Positions 25,436 to 34,267 of a stretch of DNA of 64,000 bases are shown here, piece after piece. Origin of the DNA: Giesbergeria sp. (GTDB lineage: Bacteria > Pseudomonadota > Gammaproteobacteria > Burkholderiales > Burkholderiaceae_C); assembly GCF_028686475.1 (NCBI RefSeq), contig NZ_JAQUCA010000003.1:124001-188000 (forward strand). Direction: 5' to 3'. The notes under the pieces are model-generated. The model did not search any database. It was not told the DNA's origin and worked only from the letters and a program-made list of their open reading frames with translations. How positions within the stretch are numbered: the first letter of the stretch is position 1; each line of letters begins with the position of its first letter. The position numbers and the translations under genes were made by a program.

Positions 25436-28400
25436 TTATTCAGCAATTTGATAACTAGCACTGAGGTTCAAACCGCTGAAGGCTTGATCAGCCTTGAGCA
25501 GGATGTGGTAGGTACCAGCTGTCGGTGAAAAGATATTACAAATCTCATTGTTTCCATAGTAGAAAGGGCGGCAATCGTATGCCGTGGTGTTGGGCATTTG
25601 AGCGAAACGCACATAAAGATCAGCGTCCCCAGTGCCACCACTGGTCTCAATCTTCAGGTTGGTGGCATTCAAAGGCACAGCCACAGAAAAATACTGTAGC
25701 GATCCAGCAGTTCCCACAAGATTGTTTTTTTGTAACCCATTGATCGTGCGACCACCACCGCTGGTCTTAAAATTGGCTATCACATTAGCGTTGCTAGTAC
25801 CGGCTGGGATCGTACAACTGCCCATACCACTACAAATACCGCCCCAGCCGGTAAAAGTGCTGCCGCTCTGAGGCAAGGCAGTCAGGGTGATAGCCGTGGT
25901 ACTGACAAAATTGGCGGATGTGCTGGAGCAATCGGCTGCACAGTTCAACCCGCTAGGGCTGCTAGTAACAACACCCATACCCGACTTGCTCAGGGTGACC
26001 AAGCGATTGTTGGCTGCTTGGGTGAAGTTAGCAGTTACGCTGCGTATGTTCTCCATCCGCACAATACAGCTGCTCGTACCACTACAAGCACCACCCCAGC
26101 CAGTAAAGGCACTACCGGATGTGGGCTGTGCAGCCAATGTTACTTGTGTGCCAGCAAGGTAGCTGGCCGAGCAAGTGCTGCCACAGTTGATGCCAGCGGG
26201 TGTACTCGTGACAATACCACTGCCTGTACCTTGGCGTGAAACGGTTAGTGCATAGTTCTGCGCTGTGGCAGTTTGGTAACTGGCCGTTAAAGTCAAGCCA
26301 CTAAAGGCTTGATAGCCTTTTATCAGGATATGGTACGTACCAGCTGTTGGCGCAGGTATATTACAGACCTCATTGCTGCCAAGAAAAAAAGGACGGCAGT
26401 CGTATGTCGTAGTGTTAGGGACTTGTGCAAAACGCACGTAAAGATCAGCATCCCCTATCTCACCGCTAGTTTGAATTTTTAAGTTGGTGGCACCTGAAGG
26501 CACTGCCACAGAGAAATTCTGTGAAGAATTCACAGCTCCGCCGAGATTGATTTTTTGTAAAGCCGTAACCGTGCTGGTGCTGGTATTAAAACTGGCTGTC
26601 ACACTGGCATTGGTGGCACCAGCTGGAATAATGCAACTACCAGTGCCACTACATGCTCCACTCCAACCTGAAAATGTAATATTGCTGTAAGGAATTACGG
26701 CTGACAGAGTAATAGCACTGCTTCTGGAGAAATTTCCTGAAGCTGTATTGCAACCTACGCCACAACTCAAACCAGTAGGACTGCTGGTAACAATACCCAT
26801 TGCGTTACCCGATTTATTCAGGGTGATGGTACGTGTGGTAGCCGTAGTGGCATTGAAACTGGCTGTCACCTCAATAGCGCTGCTGCCTGCAGCAATAGTG
26901 CAGCTGCCTGTACCGCTGCAAGCGCCACTCCAGCCTGCAAAAGTGCTACCAGCAGAAGCTTGAGCCACAAGGGAGATAACCGCAGTCTTAGCAATGACTG
27001 GCCACGAGCGAGTGCAACTGGGGTCACAGGTAGTTCCAGGCGGCGTGATGGTCACACTGCCAGTACCACTGCCCGCTTTATTCAGGGTGAACGGACGGGC
27101 ATTGGTGTTTGTGCTGTTGAAGCTGGCCGTCACGCTAGCGCTGCTGATGCCAGCTGGAACCGTACAACTGCCGGTACCACTGCAAATACCACCCCAGCCA
27201 GCAAAAGTGCTGCCGCTGTAGGGCATGGCCGTCAGCGTGATAGCCGTGGTCGTGGCAAAATTGGCCGACGCACTGCCACAACCGTCTGCACAAATCAAGC
27301 CGCTAGGGCTGCTGGTAACAACACCCGTGCCAGTACCCGATTTGCTCAACATAACCAGACGAGTGCTAGCTACTGCTGCCGTAAAGTTGGCCGTCACGCT
27401 ACGTGCGCTGTTCATACTGACGGTACAGCTGCTGGTGCCGCTACAAGCACCGCCCCAGCCGGTAAAAGTACTGCCCGATGCGGGCTGTGCGGTCAGTGTG
27501 ACTTGCGTGCCAGCACTGTAGTTGGTCGAGCAACTGCTGCCACACTGGATGCCAGCAGGCGTGCTAGTGACGGTACCGCTACCCGTACCTTGGCGTGACA
27601 CGGTGAGCATGTAGTCTTGCGCTGCACCATCCAGCGGTAGATGGGTTTCGGCACTGCTTTGCAACACACTGGCCACACGCCAAGGGCTAACCCCCCAAAC
27701 GTGGTTAGTGCCAAAATTGAAGCTGATGTTAGAGTTTCCTGAACGCAACGTATGGCAATAACTCATGATGGTGCCAACACCTGTGCCAGAGCTACCACCA
27801 GTGGTGGAGCCTATTCCGGGCAAAACCCCGCTACGGGATGCCCCCCCTAACTGGATAGCGCACTGGCTGCCCACTTCATCAGAATAACAGCAGTCAATGG
27901 CACCCCCTTGATTGGAGCCAAGATAAGGTTCGTCAAATTCATGCGTGTGGCTACTACCAAAAGCGTGGCCAATTTCGTGTGCAATGCCCAAGGCATCCCA
28001 AACCACCCGTGGGTTACTGGCCGAAAAGCCACCGTCAATATTCGCAGTAACACCATACGCATAGGTTTTTTGGTCGTCTGCCAAAGTGTTCAAATAAGCC
28101 TGACCACCACCCGCATTCCGTGCGCTTAACAAATGCACGTGGTGGCGTGGTTGACCAATTCGGCTAGAGGCGTTCCAGTGGTTCTTCAGTTCAGTGAGCA
28201 AGGTGCTGGTTGAACTCCCAGTCCAAGGGTCTGCAGGGCTGGTGTACACATTGATCTGCGTCACATTCAACCGTGCACCCACCTCAGTTTCATACTGTGA
28301 ACTCACATAACCCATTAAATCGGTGACATAGGCATGCACAGCAGCACTGCTACCCAAGCGCTGGAACAATTCATAGTCTGTCTCAACAATGATATTCGCC

Positions 28401-29080
28401 CGTCGTTGTGCGCCCAAGGCCTCGGCGCCTTGCGAAGCAACACCAATGAGACCTGCGCGCATTTGGTTGTTGTGTATATTTTCTAATAAGGCGGCAGAAG
28501 GCGGAATGTAGTGTTTTTTAGTGAATTCACTATTCACCCCACACACAAAGGGTTCACTAGGTGCGTCCGCTGTGAAATCGACCCGGCGTGAGTGCAGCGC
28601 CGGTGGGCTGGCCGCTGTGCCCGGTGTAGCACTAGCGCCAGTAGCAGCATAAGCGGCGGACATATCGCTGACAAACACCTCTTCGCCACGGCGCACAATG
28701 CTACGCGTGTTGCCCTGACTGTCTATCGACACAAAGACATTGCTCTTAGGGTCACCGACCAATTGGCCCGTAAAGTGCGTGCGAGGGGCCGGGCGCATCG
28801 TGGTCACTTTGGTACCCGAATGCTCGACCAATAGCGGAGTGGTTTCATCAGTATTAGTGCGGCGCAGATTGGCACTGGCCAACTCCCCACTCTGGTTATC
28901 CAGCGGCAGGCGCTCAAGACGCAGCATGCCACCAGGAGGTACAGTCAACGCCTGACGCACATCCATGCCAGGAGTCTGAGCCACAGGCAGCTCCAAAACG
29001 GTTTGCGCGATGGCAGGCGCGAACAGCGCAACGCCGAGCAGCAAAGCTGCAAGCCGATTACGCACGGATAAAAAGACCAT
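25436..29080 (-). CDS. Secreted zinc metallopeptidase with InlB-like repeats and two PPC domains
   Basis: A 1214-residue exported protease. A signal peptide (about 1-25, cleavage after PAIA) is followed by a propeptide-like region. The catalytic domain has the zinc motif HEIGHAFGSSH at residues 368-378, as in reprolysin/M12-type peptidases. From about 488 there are four bacterial repeat domains (each about 80-85 residues, pattern GSTFTGWGGACSGTGSC), then a pre-peptidase C-terminal domain (about 838-945), two more repeats, and a second PPC domain (about 1110-1214). Paired cysteines in each repeat suggest disulfides in an extracellular protein. The ATG has a good ribosome binding site (AGGAG, eight bases before). 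It is monocistronic, less GC-rich than its surroundings, and divergent from flhD. It probably digests extracellular protein; substrate unknown. Confidence 0.9.
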   Translation of the reverse strand: MVFLSVRNRLAALLLGVALFAPAIAQTVLELPVAQTPGMDVRQALTVPPGGMLRLERLPLDNQSGELASANLRRTNTDETTPLLVEHSGTKVTTMRPAPRTHFTGQLVGDPKSNVFVSIDSQGNTRSIVRRGEEVFVSDMSAAYAATGASATPGTAASPPALHSRRVDFTADAPSEPFVCGVNSEFTKKHYIPPSAALLENIHNNQMRAGLIGVASQGAEALGAQRRANIIVETDYELFQRLGSSAAVHAYVTDLMGYVSSQYETEVGARLNVTQINVYTSPADPWTGSSTSTLLTELKNHWNASSRIGQPRHHVHLLSARNAGGGQAYLNTLADDQKTYAYGVTANIDGGFSASNPRVVWDALGIAHEIGHAFGSSHTHEFDEPYLGSNQGGAIDCCYSDEVGSQCAIQLGGASRSGVLPGIGSTTGGSSGTGVGTIMSYCHTLRSGNSNISFNFGTNHVWGVSPWRVASVLQSSAETHLPLDGAAQDYMLTVSRQGTGSGTVTSTPAGIQCGSSCSTNYSAGTQVTLTAQPASGSTFTGWGGACSGTSSCTVSMNSARSVTANFTAAVASTRLVMLSKSGTGTGVVTSSPSGLICADGCGSASANFATTTAITLTAMPYSGSTFAGWGGICSGTGSCTVPAGISSASVTASFNSTNTNARPFTLNKAGSGTGSVTITPPGTTCDPSCTRSWPVIAKTAVISLVAQASAGSTFAGWSGACSGTGSCTIAAGSSAIEVTASFNATTATTRTITLNKSGNAMGIVTSSPTGLSCGVGCNTASGNFSRSSAITLSAVIPYSNITFSGWSGACSGTGSCIIPAGATNASVTASFNTSTSTVTALQKINLGGAVNSSQNFSVAVPSGATNLKIQTSGEIGDADLYVRFAQVPNTTTYDCRPFFLGSNEVCNIPAPTAGTYHILIKGYQAFSGLTLTASYQTATAQNYALTVSRQGTGSGIVTSTPAGINCGSTCSASYLAGTQVTLAAQPTSGSAFTGWGGACSGTSSCIVRMENIRSVTANFTQAANNRLVTLSKSGMGVVTSSPSGLNCAADCSSTSANFVSTTAITLTALPQSGSTFTGWGGICSGMGSCTIPAGTSNANVIANFKTSGGGRTINGLQKNNLVGTAGSLQYFSVAVPLNATNLKIETSGGTGDADLYVRFAQMPNTTAYDCRPFYYGNNEICNIFSPTAGTYHILLKADQAFSGLNLSASYQIAE

Positions 29081-29498
29081 TCGAATACTCCTGAGCAGGC
29101 AAATGATCGCAATTTAACCTATGCTAGGAACAGTAACGATTCCATACAGCGGTCTAGTTCATGCTGTTCACGCGTGTTTGGTGCAAAAACCACAGTGCCA
29201 GCCATGCTGGCATGGCCCATTCAGCAAAAAAAGTGGTTCAGGTGCAAAAAAATAAAAGGCCACCTCCGCAGGGTGATGCACAAATAGTGTTGCAGTGCAG
29301 CAGGCAGTGCAATAGGCAAATGCAGCCCCGTGCTGCACAGCTTGTAAGGCAAATTCCTACAAGGCTGTCTGCTTACCTGACACAAAGTAGCGGCAAAGCC
29401 CGACTTAATTTTTGATTGGCATGTGTTCACAATCCATTTCAACGGTTCACCCATGTGCCGTGGCTTGAAACCCCCGACCGAACTGAAAGGATTGCACC
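29081..29498. other. 418-base gap between the metallopeptidase and flhD
   Basis: This is the longest gene-free stretch of the window. It must hold the divergent promoters of the secreted peptidase and of flhDC. I see no ORF with coding character and no tRNA. A perfect 7-bp inverted repeat (TGCCAGC, three-base spacer, GCTGGCA) lies at 29196-29212. A ribosome binding site (AAAGGA) lies eight bases before the flhD ATG. No convincing -35/-10 pair could be fixed by eye. Control of flhDC by several regulators would be expected here. Confidence 0.6.
29196..29212. repeat. Perfect inverted repeat upstream of flhDC
   Basis: TGCCAGC and GCTGGCA flank a three-base CAT centre. The palindrome sits about 290 bases before the flhD start and about 115 bases before the peptidase start. 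It could be a regulator operator or a small hairpin; neither is shown. Confidence 0.4.
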
Positions 29499-29828
29499 AT
29501 GACCAACGAACAACTGCTTGCCGAGATTCGCGAAGCCAACCTGACCTACCTGATGCTGGCCCAAACCCTGATTCGCCAAGACAAAGCCGAAGCGGTGTTC
29601 CGTCTGGGCATCAACGAAGAAGCTGCCGATATTTTGGCCTCTTTGTCGGCCGCACAAGTCATGAAACTGGCTTCGCGCAATACGCTACTTTGCAGCTTCC
29701 GCGTCGATGACAACCTGGTCTGGAGCTTGCTGACCAACCACAACACCCCGAAAAAGGTGGGCAACGAAGCCACCAACACCCTGCACGCCAACATCCTGAT
29801 GGCCAGCCGCGTGTCAGAAGTTCTGTAA
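29499..29828 (+). CDS. flhD: Flagellar master regulator subunit FlhD
   Basis: FlhD forms the FlhD4C2 complex with FlhC and activates class II flagellar promoters. The 109 residues match the family: EIREANLTYLMLAQTLIRQDK near the start, then FRLGINEEAADILASLSAAQ, then SRNTLLCSFR. The ribosome binding site is AAAGGA. FlhC follows after 39 bases, and both genes share the same pre-start sequence (GATTGCACC in flhD, GAGATTGCACC in flhC). The promoter should lie in the long gap upstream. Confidence 0.96.
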   Translation: MTNEQLLAEIREANLTYLMLAQTLIRQDKAEAVFRLGINEEAADILASLSAAQVMKLASRNTLLCSFRVDDNLVWSLLTNHNTPKKVGNEATNTLHANILMASRVSEVL

Positions 29829-29867
29829 GCCTGTATCGCCCTGCCTGCCCCGATTGGAGATTGCACC

Positions 29868-30452
29868 ATGACCGCCACCCACACCCCTGCCGCCCCAAGC
29901 AACACCAAAGTGGCCAAGACCACGGCCAAGAGCGTACTCAACGAATCGAAGCAAATTGAGCGCGCTGCCATGTTGATTGGCATGGGGGCCAGAATGCAGG
30001 TGTTGGAGTCGGAAACCACGCTGTCGTATGAGCGCCTGATTCGCCTGTACAAAGAAGTGGCGGGCAAATCACCCTCCAAAGGTCAGTTACCCTTCTCGAC
30101 CGATTGGTTCCTGACGTGGCAAGAAAACATCCACAGCTCGCTGTTTTTGAACATCTACGAATACCTGTCCAAAGGGATTGAGCTGGACTCGGTGGACCAA
30201 CTGACCAAAGCCTATCGCCTGTACATCGAGCAAATCCAGATGGCCCAAGTAGAGCCACTGTTGTCATTCACGCGCGCTTGGCGCTTGGTCAAGTTTGTCG
30301 ATGCGGGGATGCTCAATCGCACCAAATGCGCGCAATGCGGCGGCCAGTTTGTGACCGAGTTGTACGAAAACCGCCACTACACCTGCGGCCTGTGCAATCC
30401 GCCAGCACGCGCGGGCAAAAGCAAAGCCGCCGGTTCTTTGATGCTGCACTGA
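29868..30452 (+). CDS. flhC: Flagellar master regulator subunit FlhC
   Basis: FlhC is the DNA-contacting partner of FlhD in the flagellar master activator. At 194 residues it is the normal length. Motifs include AAMLIGMGARMQVLE, then GQLPFSTDWFLTW, and ARAWRLVKFVDAG-like text near residue 135 (TRAWRLVKFVDAGML). The zinc site is formed by CAQC (about residue 153) and CGLC (about residue 173). The ribosome binding site GGAGA lies eight bases before the ATG. Downstream there is no motAB or chemotaxis operon; instead a convergent cyclophilin gene ends five bases away. Confidence 0.96.
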   Translation: MTATHTPAAPSNTKVAKTTAKSVLNESKQIERAAMLIGMGARMQVLESETTLSYERLIRLYKEVAGKSPSKGQLPFSTDWFLTWQENIHSSLFLNIYEYLSKGIELDSVDQLTKAYRLYIEQIQMAQVEPLLSFTRAWRLVKFVDAGMLNRTKCAQCGGQFVTELYENRHYTCGLCNPPARAGKSKAAGSLMLH

Positions 30453-30457
30453 GCGAT

Positions 30458-31567
30458 TTACGCGTAAGCCAGCCCCATTTGGGCCAAGCCGACCAAATTG
30501 ACCGTGCTGGCATTGAAATCGGTGTTAGCGGCCAAGGCCAATAATTGGGCTTGCGTGGCCTCGCCGTTGTCGAGCAGGGCGGTAAAGCTGGCCTGTGTCG
30601 CGGCATCTGGGGCGCTGCCCACCACGTTTTGGTACACCGTTTTGACAAAATCAGCATGGCTAAGTTGATTAAACAGGCCGATATTGACCACCACTTGCGC
30701 CACCTCCTGCAAGCTCCAACCTTGGTCAAATAAATTCAGCCCCACACCCACGGTATCCGGGGTAAGGGCCGTGAGGCCCGCCGCTGCGTTAATCAGCAAA
30801 GCGGTTTTGCCCGCGTTGCCATTCAAGTCGTAGGCATATTGGCCATCGGTAAAGTGCAGGCGGGCTGCATCGGTCACGGTTTCGCTGCTGTGCTGGCCGT
30901 CTATTTTGGTGACGGTCAGGCTTTTGCTGCTGCCGTTGAGCTTGACACCGTATTCCAAGCGGCTACCGCTGTAACTGGCAATCGCCACCCCATACGAATT
31001 GCCCTGCAAGGTGTGGCTGGTAGGCTGCAAAGTTTCTGCGAGCGTGTAGCGGTCGGCGCTGTAAATGCTCAAAAAATAGGGATAGGGGATGTCTTGGTAA
31101 TGTATCCCGTTGAAGCTAAAACGGGCGGTTTTTGTCTGGCCTATCGCATCCACCACATCCATGCCGTCAATCACCTTGCCAAACACCGCATAGCCGGGCT
31201 GGCTGGGGCTTTGGTAGTTGAGCCAAGCGTTATTGGCCGTATTGACAAAAAATTGTGCCGTGGCTGAATCAGGCTCAGATGTGCGCGCCATCGCTATCGT
31301 GCCGCGCTCATGGTTCAGGCCAGTATTGGATTCCAACGCAATAGGCGTGCTGGTGGGCTTGGGCTGCAAGGCATGGTCAAAGCCACCGCCTTGCACCATA
31401 AATTGGTCAATCACCCGATGGAACAGGGTGCCCGCGTAAAAATCGGCATCCACATAGGCCAAAAAATTGGCCACGGTGGCGGGCGCGTGCTGAGGGTACA
31501 ACTCGACGGTCAATGGGCCGTAGTTGGTGTTGATGAGAACGAGTGGATTGCTGCTGGTGTTGGGCAT
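30458..31567 (-). CDS. Cyclophilin-type peptidyl-prolyl isomerase fused to DUF4214
   Basis: A 369-residue protein in two parts. Residues 1-165 are a bacterial cyclophilin (PPIase), with TLFHRVIDQFMVQGG, GTIAMARTSEPDSATAQFF and VFGKVIDGMDVV, so the catalytic Arg and QFF elements are present. Residues 265-369 are a DUF4214 domain (YALDLNG-like start, then FDQGWSLQEVAQ and FVKTVYQNVVGSAP), a module common in large secreted or RTX-type proteins. A beta-rich linker joins them. No N-terminal signal peptide is visible, so if exported it would need a C-terminal signal, as in type I secretion; that is inference. The gene stands between flhC and flgO, both linked to flagella. Confidence 0.85.
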   Translation of the reverse strand: MPNTSSNPLVLINTNYGPLTVELYPQHAPATVANFLAYVDADFYAGTLFHRVIDQFMVQGGGFDHALQPKPTSTPIALESNTGLNHERGTIAMARTSEPDSATAQFFVNTANNAWLNYQSPSQPGYAVFGKVIDGMDVVDAIGQTKTARFSFNGIHYQDIPYPYFLSIYSADRYTLAETLQPTSHTLQGNSYGVAIASYSGSRLEYGVKLNGSSKSLTVTKIDGQHSSETVTDAARLHFTDGQYAYDLNGNAGKTALLINAAAGLTALTPDTVGVGLNLFDQGWSLQEVAQVVVNIGLFNQLSHADFVKTVYQNVVGSAPDAATQASFTALLDNGEATQAQLLALAANTDFNASTVNLVGLAQMGLAYA

Positions 31568-31636
31568 GGCGTTGAATGCAAAAACAGAAAACGGCGCAGT
31601 CTAGCCCAGCTGCACCCGCATGGCAGCAGCATCCCA

Positions 31637-32170
31637 TTAACGGGCGTAGAGCAGCGCGCGCACGTTGTCATCCATCGGCAAGGTGTAATCGGCAGCGGCT
31701 ACTACCAAATTGCCCACCGGATGCACCAGTTTCAGGCTGACGTACACCGCCCGTTGCGATACCGCATAGGTGCCTATCAGCACGGCTTGGGCATCATGGC
31801 GCTGGCTCACTTCGTGCAGCTCGCGCGAGAGTAGCAATTCGCCTTGGCTAGGAAGCATCACCAAGTTGTCGCGCAAGCGTGGCTCGACCACCAACACACC
31901 GCGCTGCACCAGCTGGCCAGCCAGTTGTTCAGACAGGGTGCGCCCTAGGCGCGAGGATTCGCCCAGCCTATCCACACTGACCAAGGTAGCCACCAGCAGG
32001 GGGCGCGCGGGGTCCAAAGCGGTATTTTTAAGCAATATATCAATTGCTTGGGCGTTGCTTTCGACCAAATCGGCGCGCACATGGGCCGCGTCGCCATAGT
32101 AGTAACGGGCGCAACCGGGCAGGGCCAGTGCAGCGGCCAACAAGGCCAAGGTGGCGGTACGGCGTTTCAT
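31637..32170 (-). CDS. flgO: FlgO family outer-membrane lipoprotein
   Basis: A 177-residue lipoprotein of the FlgO family. In Vibrio, FlgO is an outer-membrane protein needed for full flagellar stability and motility. The signal ends in the lipobox LPGC near residue 20. The mature part contains DRLGESSRLGRTLSEQLAGQL and DAQAVLIGTYAVSQRAVYVSLKLV, which are family features. The ATG at 32170 overlaps the stop of the upstream lipoprotein gene (ATGA); the open frame runs six codons further without support. It sits 1.2 kb from flhDC. The flagellar role here is inferred from family and location. Confidence 0.85.
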   Translation of the reverse strand: MKRRTATLALLAAALALPGCARYYYGDAAHVRADLVESNAQAIDILLKNTALDPARPLLVATLVSVDRLGESSRLGRTLSEQLAGQLVQRGVLVVEPRLRDNLVMLPSQGELLLSRELHEVSQRHDAQAVLIGTYAVSQRAVYVSLKLVHPVGNLVVAAADYTLPMDDNVRALLYAR

Positions 32171-32895
32171 GGGGCAATCACCCGCCATGTTTTGATGGGC
32201 GTAGGGCTTGGAAAGGGCGGCGGTGGAGCATACAAAAAGGCATCGTCGGGGTCTAGGTAGTAGATGTCGGCGGTGCGCGTCAGGTAGCGCTTTTCGCTCT
32301 CTAGCGAGGTGCTAATCAGCACTTCGGTGCGGGTGGGCCACGGCCCCATGTTGTAGTGGTGCGGTGCCGTGGATACTGGCACGGTGTTGCTGCTGCCGCC
32401 GTCACCGACCTCGGGGCCGGTGCGCCCAGGGGCGGGCGGCTGCCAGTTGCGTAGTACCGATACCCCCGATGCCAGCGGCATGGCACTGCGGGCCAACAGT
32501 TGATTAATCGGGGTGCCGTGGGCAATCAATTGGGCATCCACGTGCAACACCACCTTGGTGGGTTCGGTAGAGACCGTGATGTTTTTATCTAACAAGCGCG
32601 TCAGCAGCAGTTTGTGAAAGCCCGTGCTGAATTCAGTGGTTTGGCTGGTCTTAATCGACAGGGGGTATTCACCCGGTGGCCATTCGCTGATTTTGTAGGC
32701 AATGCGCTCGGCCACATCGTTGGCCAGCACATCCCAATGGTGGACGGCCATCGCTTTTTTCTGGCCACTGGGAGCGTGGCGCTCTAAATGGGGCAAATCA
32801 GCCACGGTGCCGCAACCGGCCAGCGCCGCCGCAGCCAACAGAGGCAGAAGGAGAGGGGGCAGAATGCGCCGGGTGGGGTAGGGCTTGGCTTGCAT
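32167..32895 (-). CDS. Lipoprotein of unknown function, FlgO-coupled
   Basis: A 242-residue exported lipoprotein with a clear signal and lipobox (LAGC, Cys near residue 28). I do not recognise a named family. The mature region has an alpha/beta segment (NDVAERIAYKISEWPPGEY, TGFHKLLLTRLLDKNI), a disordered Pro/Gly stretch near residues 155-185, and a Pro-rich end (APPPPFPSP). It overlaps flgO by four bases, so the two are translated together and probably form one outer-membrane complex. In Vibrio, FlgO works with FlgP and FlgT; this protein could play a comparable part, but similarity to those is not evident by eye. Confidence 0.72.
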   Translation of the reverse strand: MQAKPYPTRRILPPLLLPLLAAAALAGCGTVADLPHLERHAPSGQKKAMAVHHWDVLANDVAERIAYKISEWPPGEYPLSIKTSQTTEFSTGFHKLLLTRLLDKNITVSTEPTKVVLHVDAQLIAHGTPINQLLARSAMPLASGVSVLRNWQPPAPGRTGPEVGDGGSSNTVPVSTAPHHYNMGPWPTRTEVLISTSLESEKRYLTRTADIYYLDPDDAFLYAPPPPFPSPTPIKTWRVIAP

Positions 32896-33010
32896 AGGCT
32901 GCGATGGTAGCGGCCCTTGGCTGGGTGCAATCGCTCAATTAAATGCCGATTCGCCATCTTCTTTACACCTGCTGGGACAGCGCAGGCACTTACAGCGGCA
33001 AAATTGGCGC

Positions 33011-34201
33011 ATGAACGCGCGCGCATCTTCGTCTGGTAAAACCCCAGCAAAACCCCCACGGCCTGCTGCTGCAACTGCGGCAACTGCAGTATCCCCGACA
33101 GCTCCGGCAACCCCCGCTTTTGATTTGGTGCGGCTGGCTTTGATTTGGCTGGCTTTTTTGGCCACGGTGGCCATGCTGCACTGGGGTAGTGCGGTGTGTA
33201 TCCCGATTGTGTTGAGTTTGCTGTTGGCCTGTGCTTTGCAACCGGCGGTGCAAACCCTGCAAGGCTGGCGCATTCCGCGTGCGCTCAGTGCTGCGGTGTT
33301 GCTGCTGACGCTGGTGGCGGGGCTGGCCGGTAGCAGTTGGTTTTTGAGCGATGGGGCCTCGCAATTGGTGGATGCCTTGCCGGTGGCAGCGAAAAAAGTG
33401 CGTGACCAGCTGCGTAGCCAAAGCCGCGCGGGCAGCGGCGGCACGCTAGAGACGGTGCAAAAAGCGGCCACGCAAATTGAACAAGCCGCCCAAGAAAATG
33501 CCACGCTTGCCACGCGCCGGGGGGTGCAGCGCGTGGTGGTGGAGCGCCCGCCGTTCAATGTACGCGATTATGTGTGGCCAGGCACGCTGGGGCTGGTCTC
33601 GGGGCTGGCGCAATTGGCCGCTGTGGTTTTTTTGAGTTTCTTTTTGTTGGCCTCGGGCGATTTGTTGCGGCGCAAACTGCTGGGCATGGTCGGCCCCGGC
33701 GCACAGCGCCAGCAAAGCGCCTTAGATATGGCCGATGAAATCAACACCCAAGTGCGCCGTTATTTGCTGGTGCAACTGTGGACCAGCGCCTTGGTGGGCG
33801 TAGCCACCGGCTTGGCGTATTGGGGACTGGGTTTGCAGCAGGCAGCCGTGTGGGGCGTGGCAGCGGCGGTGCTTAATTTGGTGCCTTATGTCGGCTCCTT
33901 GGTGGTGACGGGTGGCTCGGCCTTGGTGGCTTTTTTGCAATTTGGCACGCCCAATATGGCGCTGGCGGTGGGCGGGGCTTCGTTGCTGATTCATACGCTG
34001 GTGGGCAATCTACTCACGCCTTGGCTGACCAGCCGCACCAGCAGCCTGAACCCGGTAGCGGTGTTTGCTGGCATCATGGCGTGGGGTTGGCTGTGGGGCG
34101 TTTGGGGCTTGTTGCTGGGTATCCCGCTGATGATTGCTATTAAGGCAGTGTGTAGCCGGGTGGCGGCCTTACACCCAGTGAGCGAGTTAATGGGCAATTG
34201 A
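33011..34201 (+). CDS. AI-2E family transporter (PerM-like)
   Basis: A 396-residue polytopic membrane protein of the AI-2E/PerM family, whose members are permeases or exporters of uncertain substrate. A Pro/Ala-rich cytoplasmic head (about 1-38) precedes two closely spaced hydrophobic segments near 45-85. A third helix, a long soluble segment (about 125-215) and five or so more helices to the end complete the typical layout. The conserved glycine-rich end GWLWGVWGLLLGIPLM is present. The start at 33011 (MNARASSSGK) is chosen because the longer frame from 32885 overlaps the divergent lipoprotein gene. It is monocistronic. Confidence 0.87.
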   Translation: MNARASSSGKTPAKPPRPAAATAATAVSPTAPATPAFDLVRLALIWLAFLATVAMLHWGSAVCIPIVLSLLLACALQPAVQTLQGWRIPRALSAAVLLLTLVAGLAGSSWFLSDGASQLVDALPVAAKKVRDQLRSQSRAGSGGTLETVQKAATQIEQAAQENATLATRRGVQRVVVERPPFNVRDYVWPGTLGLVSGLAQLAAVVFLSFFLLASGDLLRRKLLGMVGPGAQRQQSALDMADEINTQVRRYLLVQLWTSALVGVATGLAYWGLGLQQAAVWGVAAAVLNLVPYVGSLVVTGGSALVAFLQFGTPNMALAVGGASLLIHTLVGNLLTPWLTSRTSSLNPVAVFAGIMAWGWLWGVWGLLLGIPLMIAIKAVCSRVAALHPVSELMGN

Positions 34202-34267
34202 CGTGTGCGGCAATTCTGGCGTTTTCCGCGCACAATGGCCGTTTATCGTTTTTGCTCTGATTGACCC

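Noticed and set aside
26960-27598. Plus-strand open frame of 212 residues within the metallopeptidase
   Set aside because: It is antisense to the repeat domains and has no recognisable domain; the repeat bias explains its openness.
25700-27620. Repeated blocks in the peptidase gene as a mobile element or CRISPR
   Set aside because: They are degenerate protein-level repeats in one open frame.
29081-29498. Search for a tRNA or small gene in the longest gap
   Set aside because: No cloverleaf and no coding-like frame with a ribosome binding site were found.
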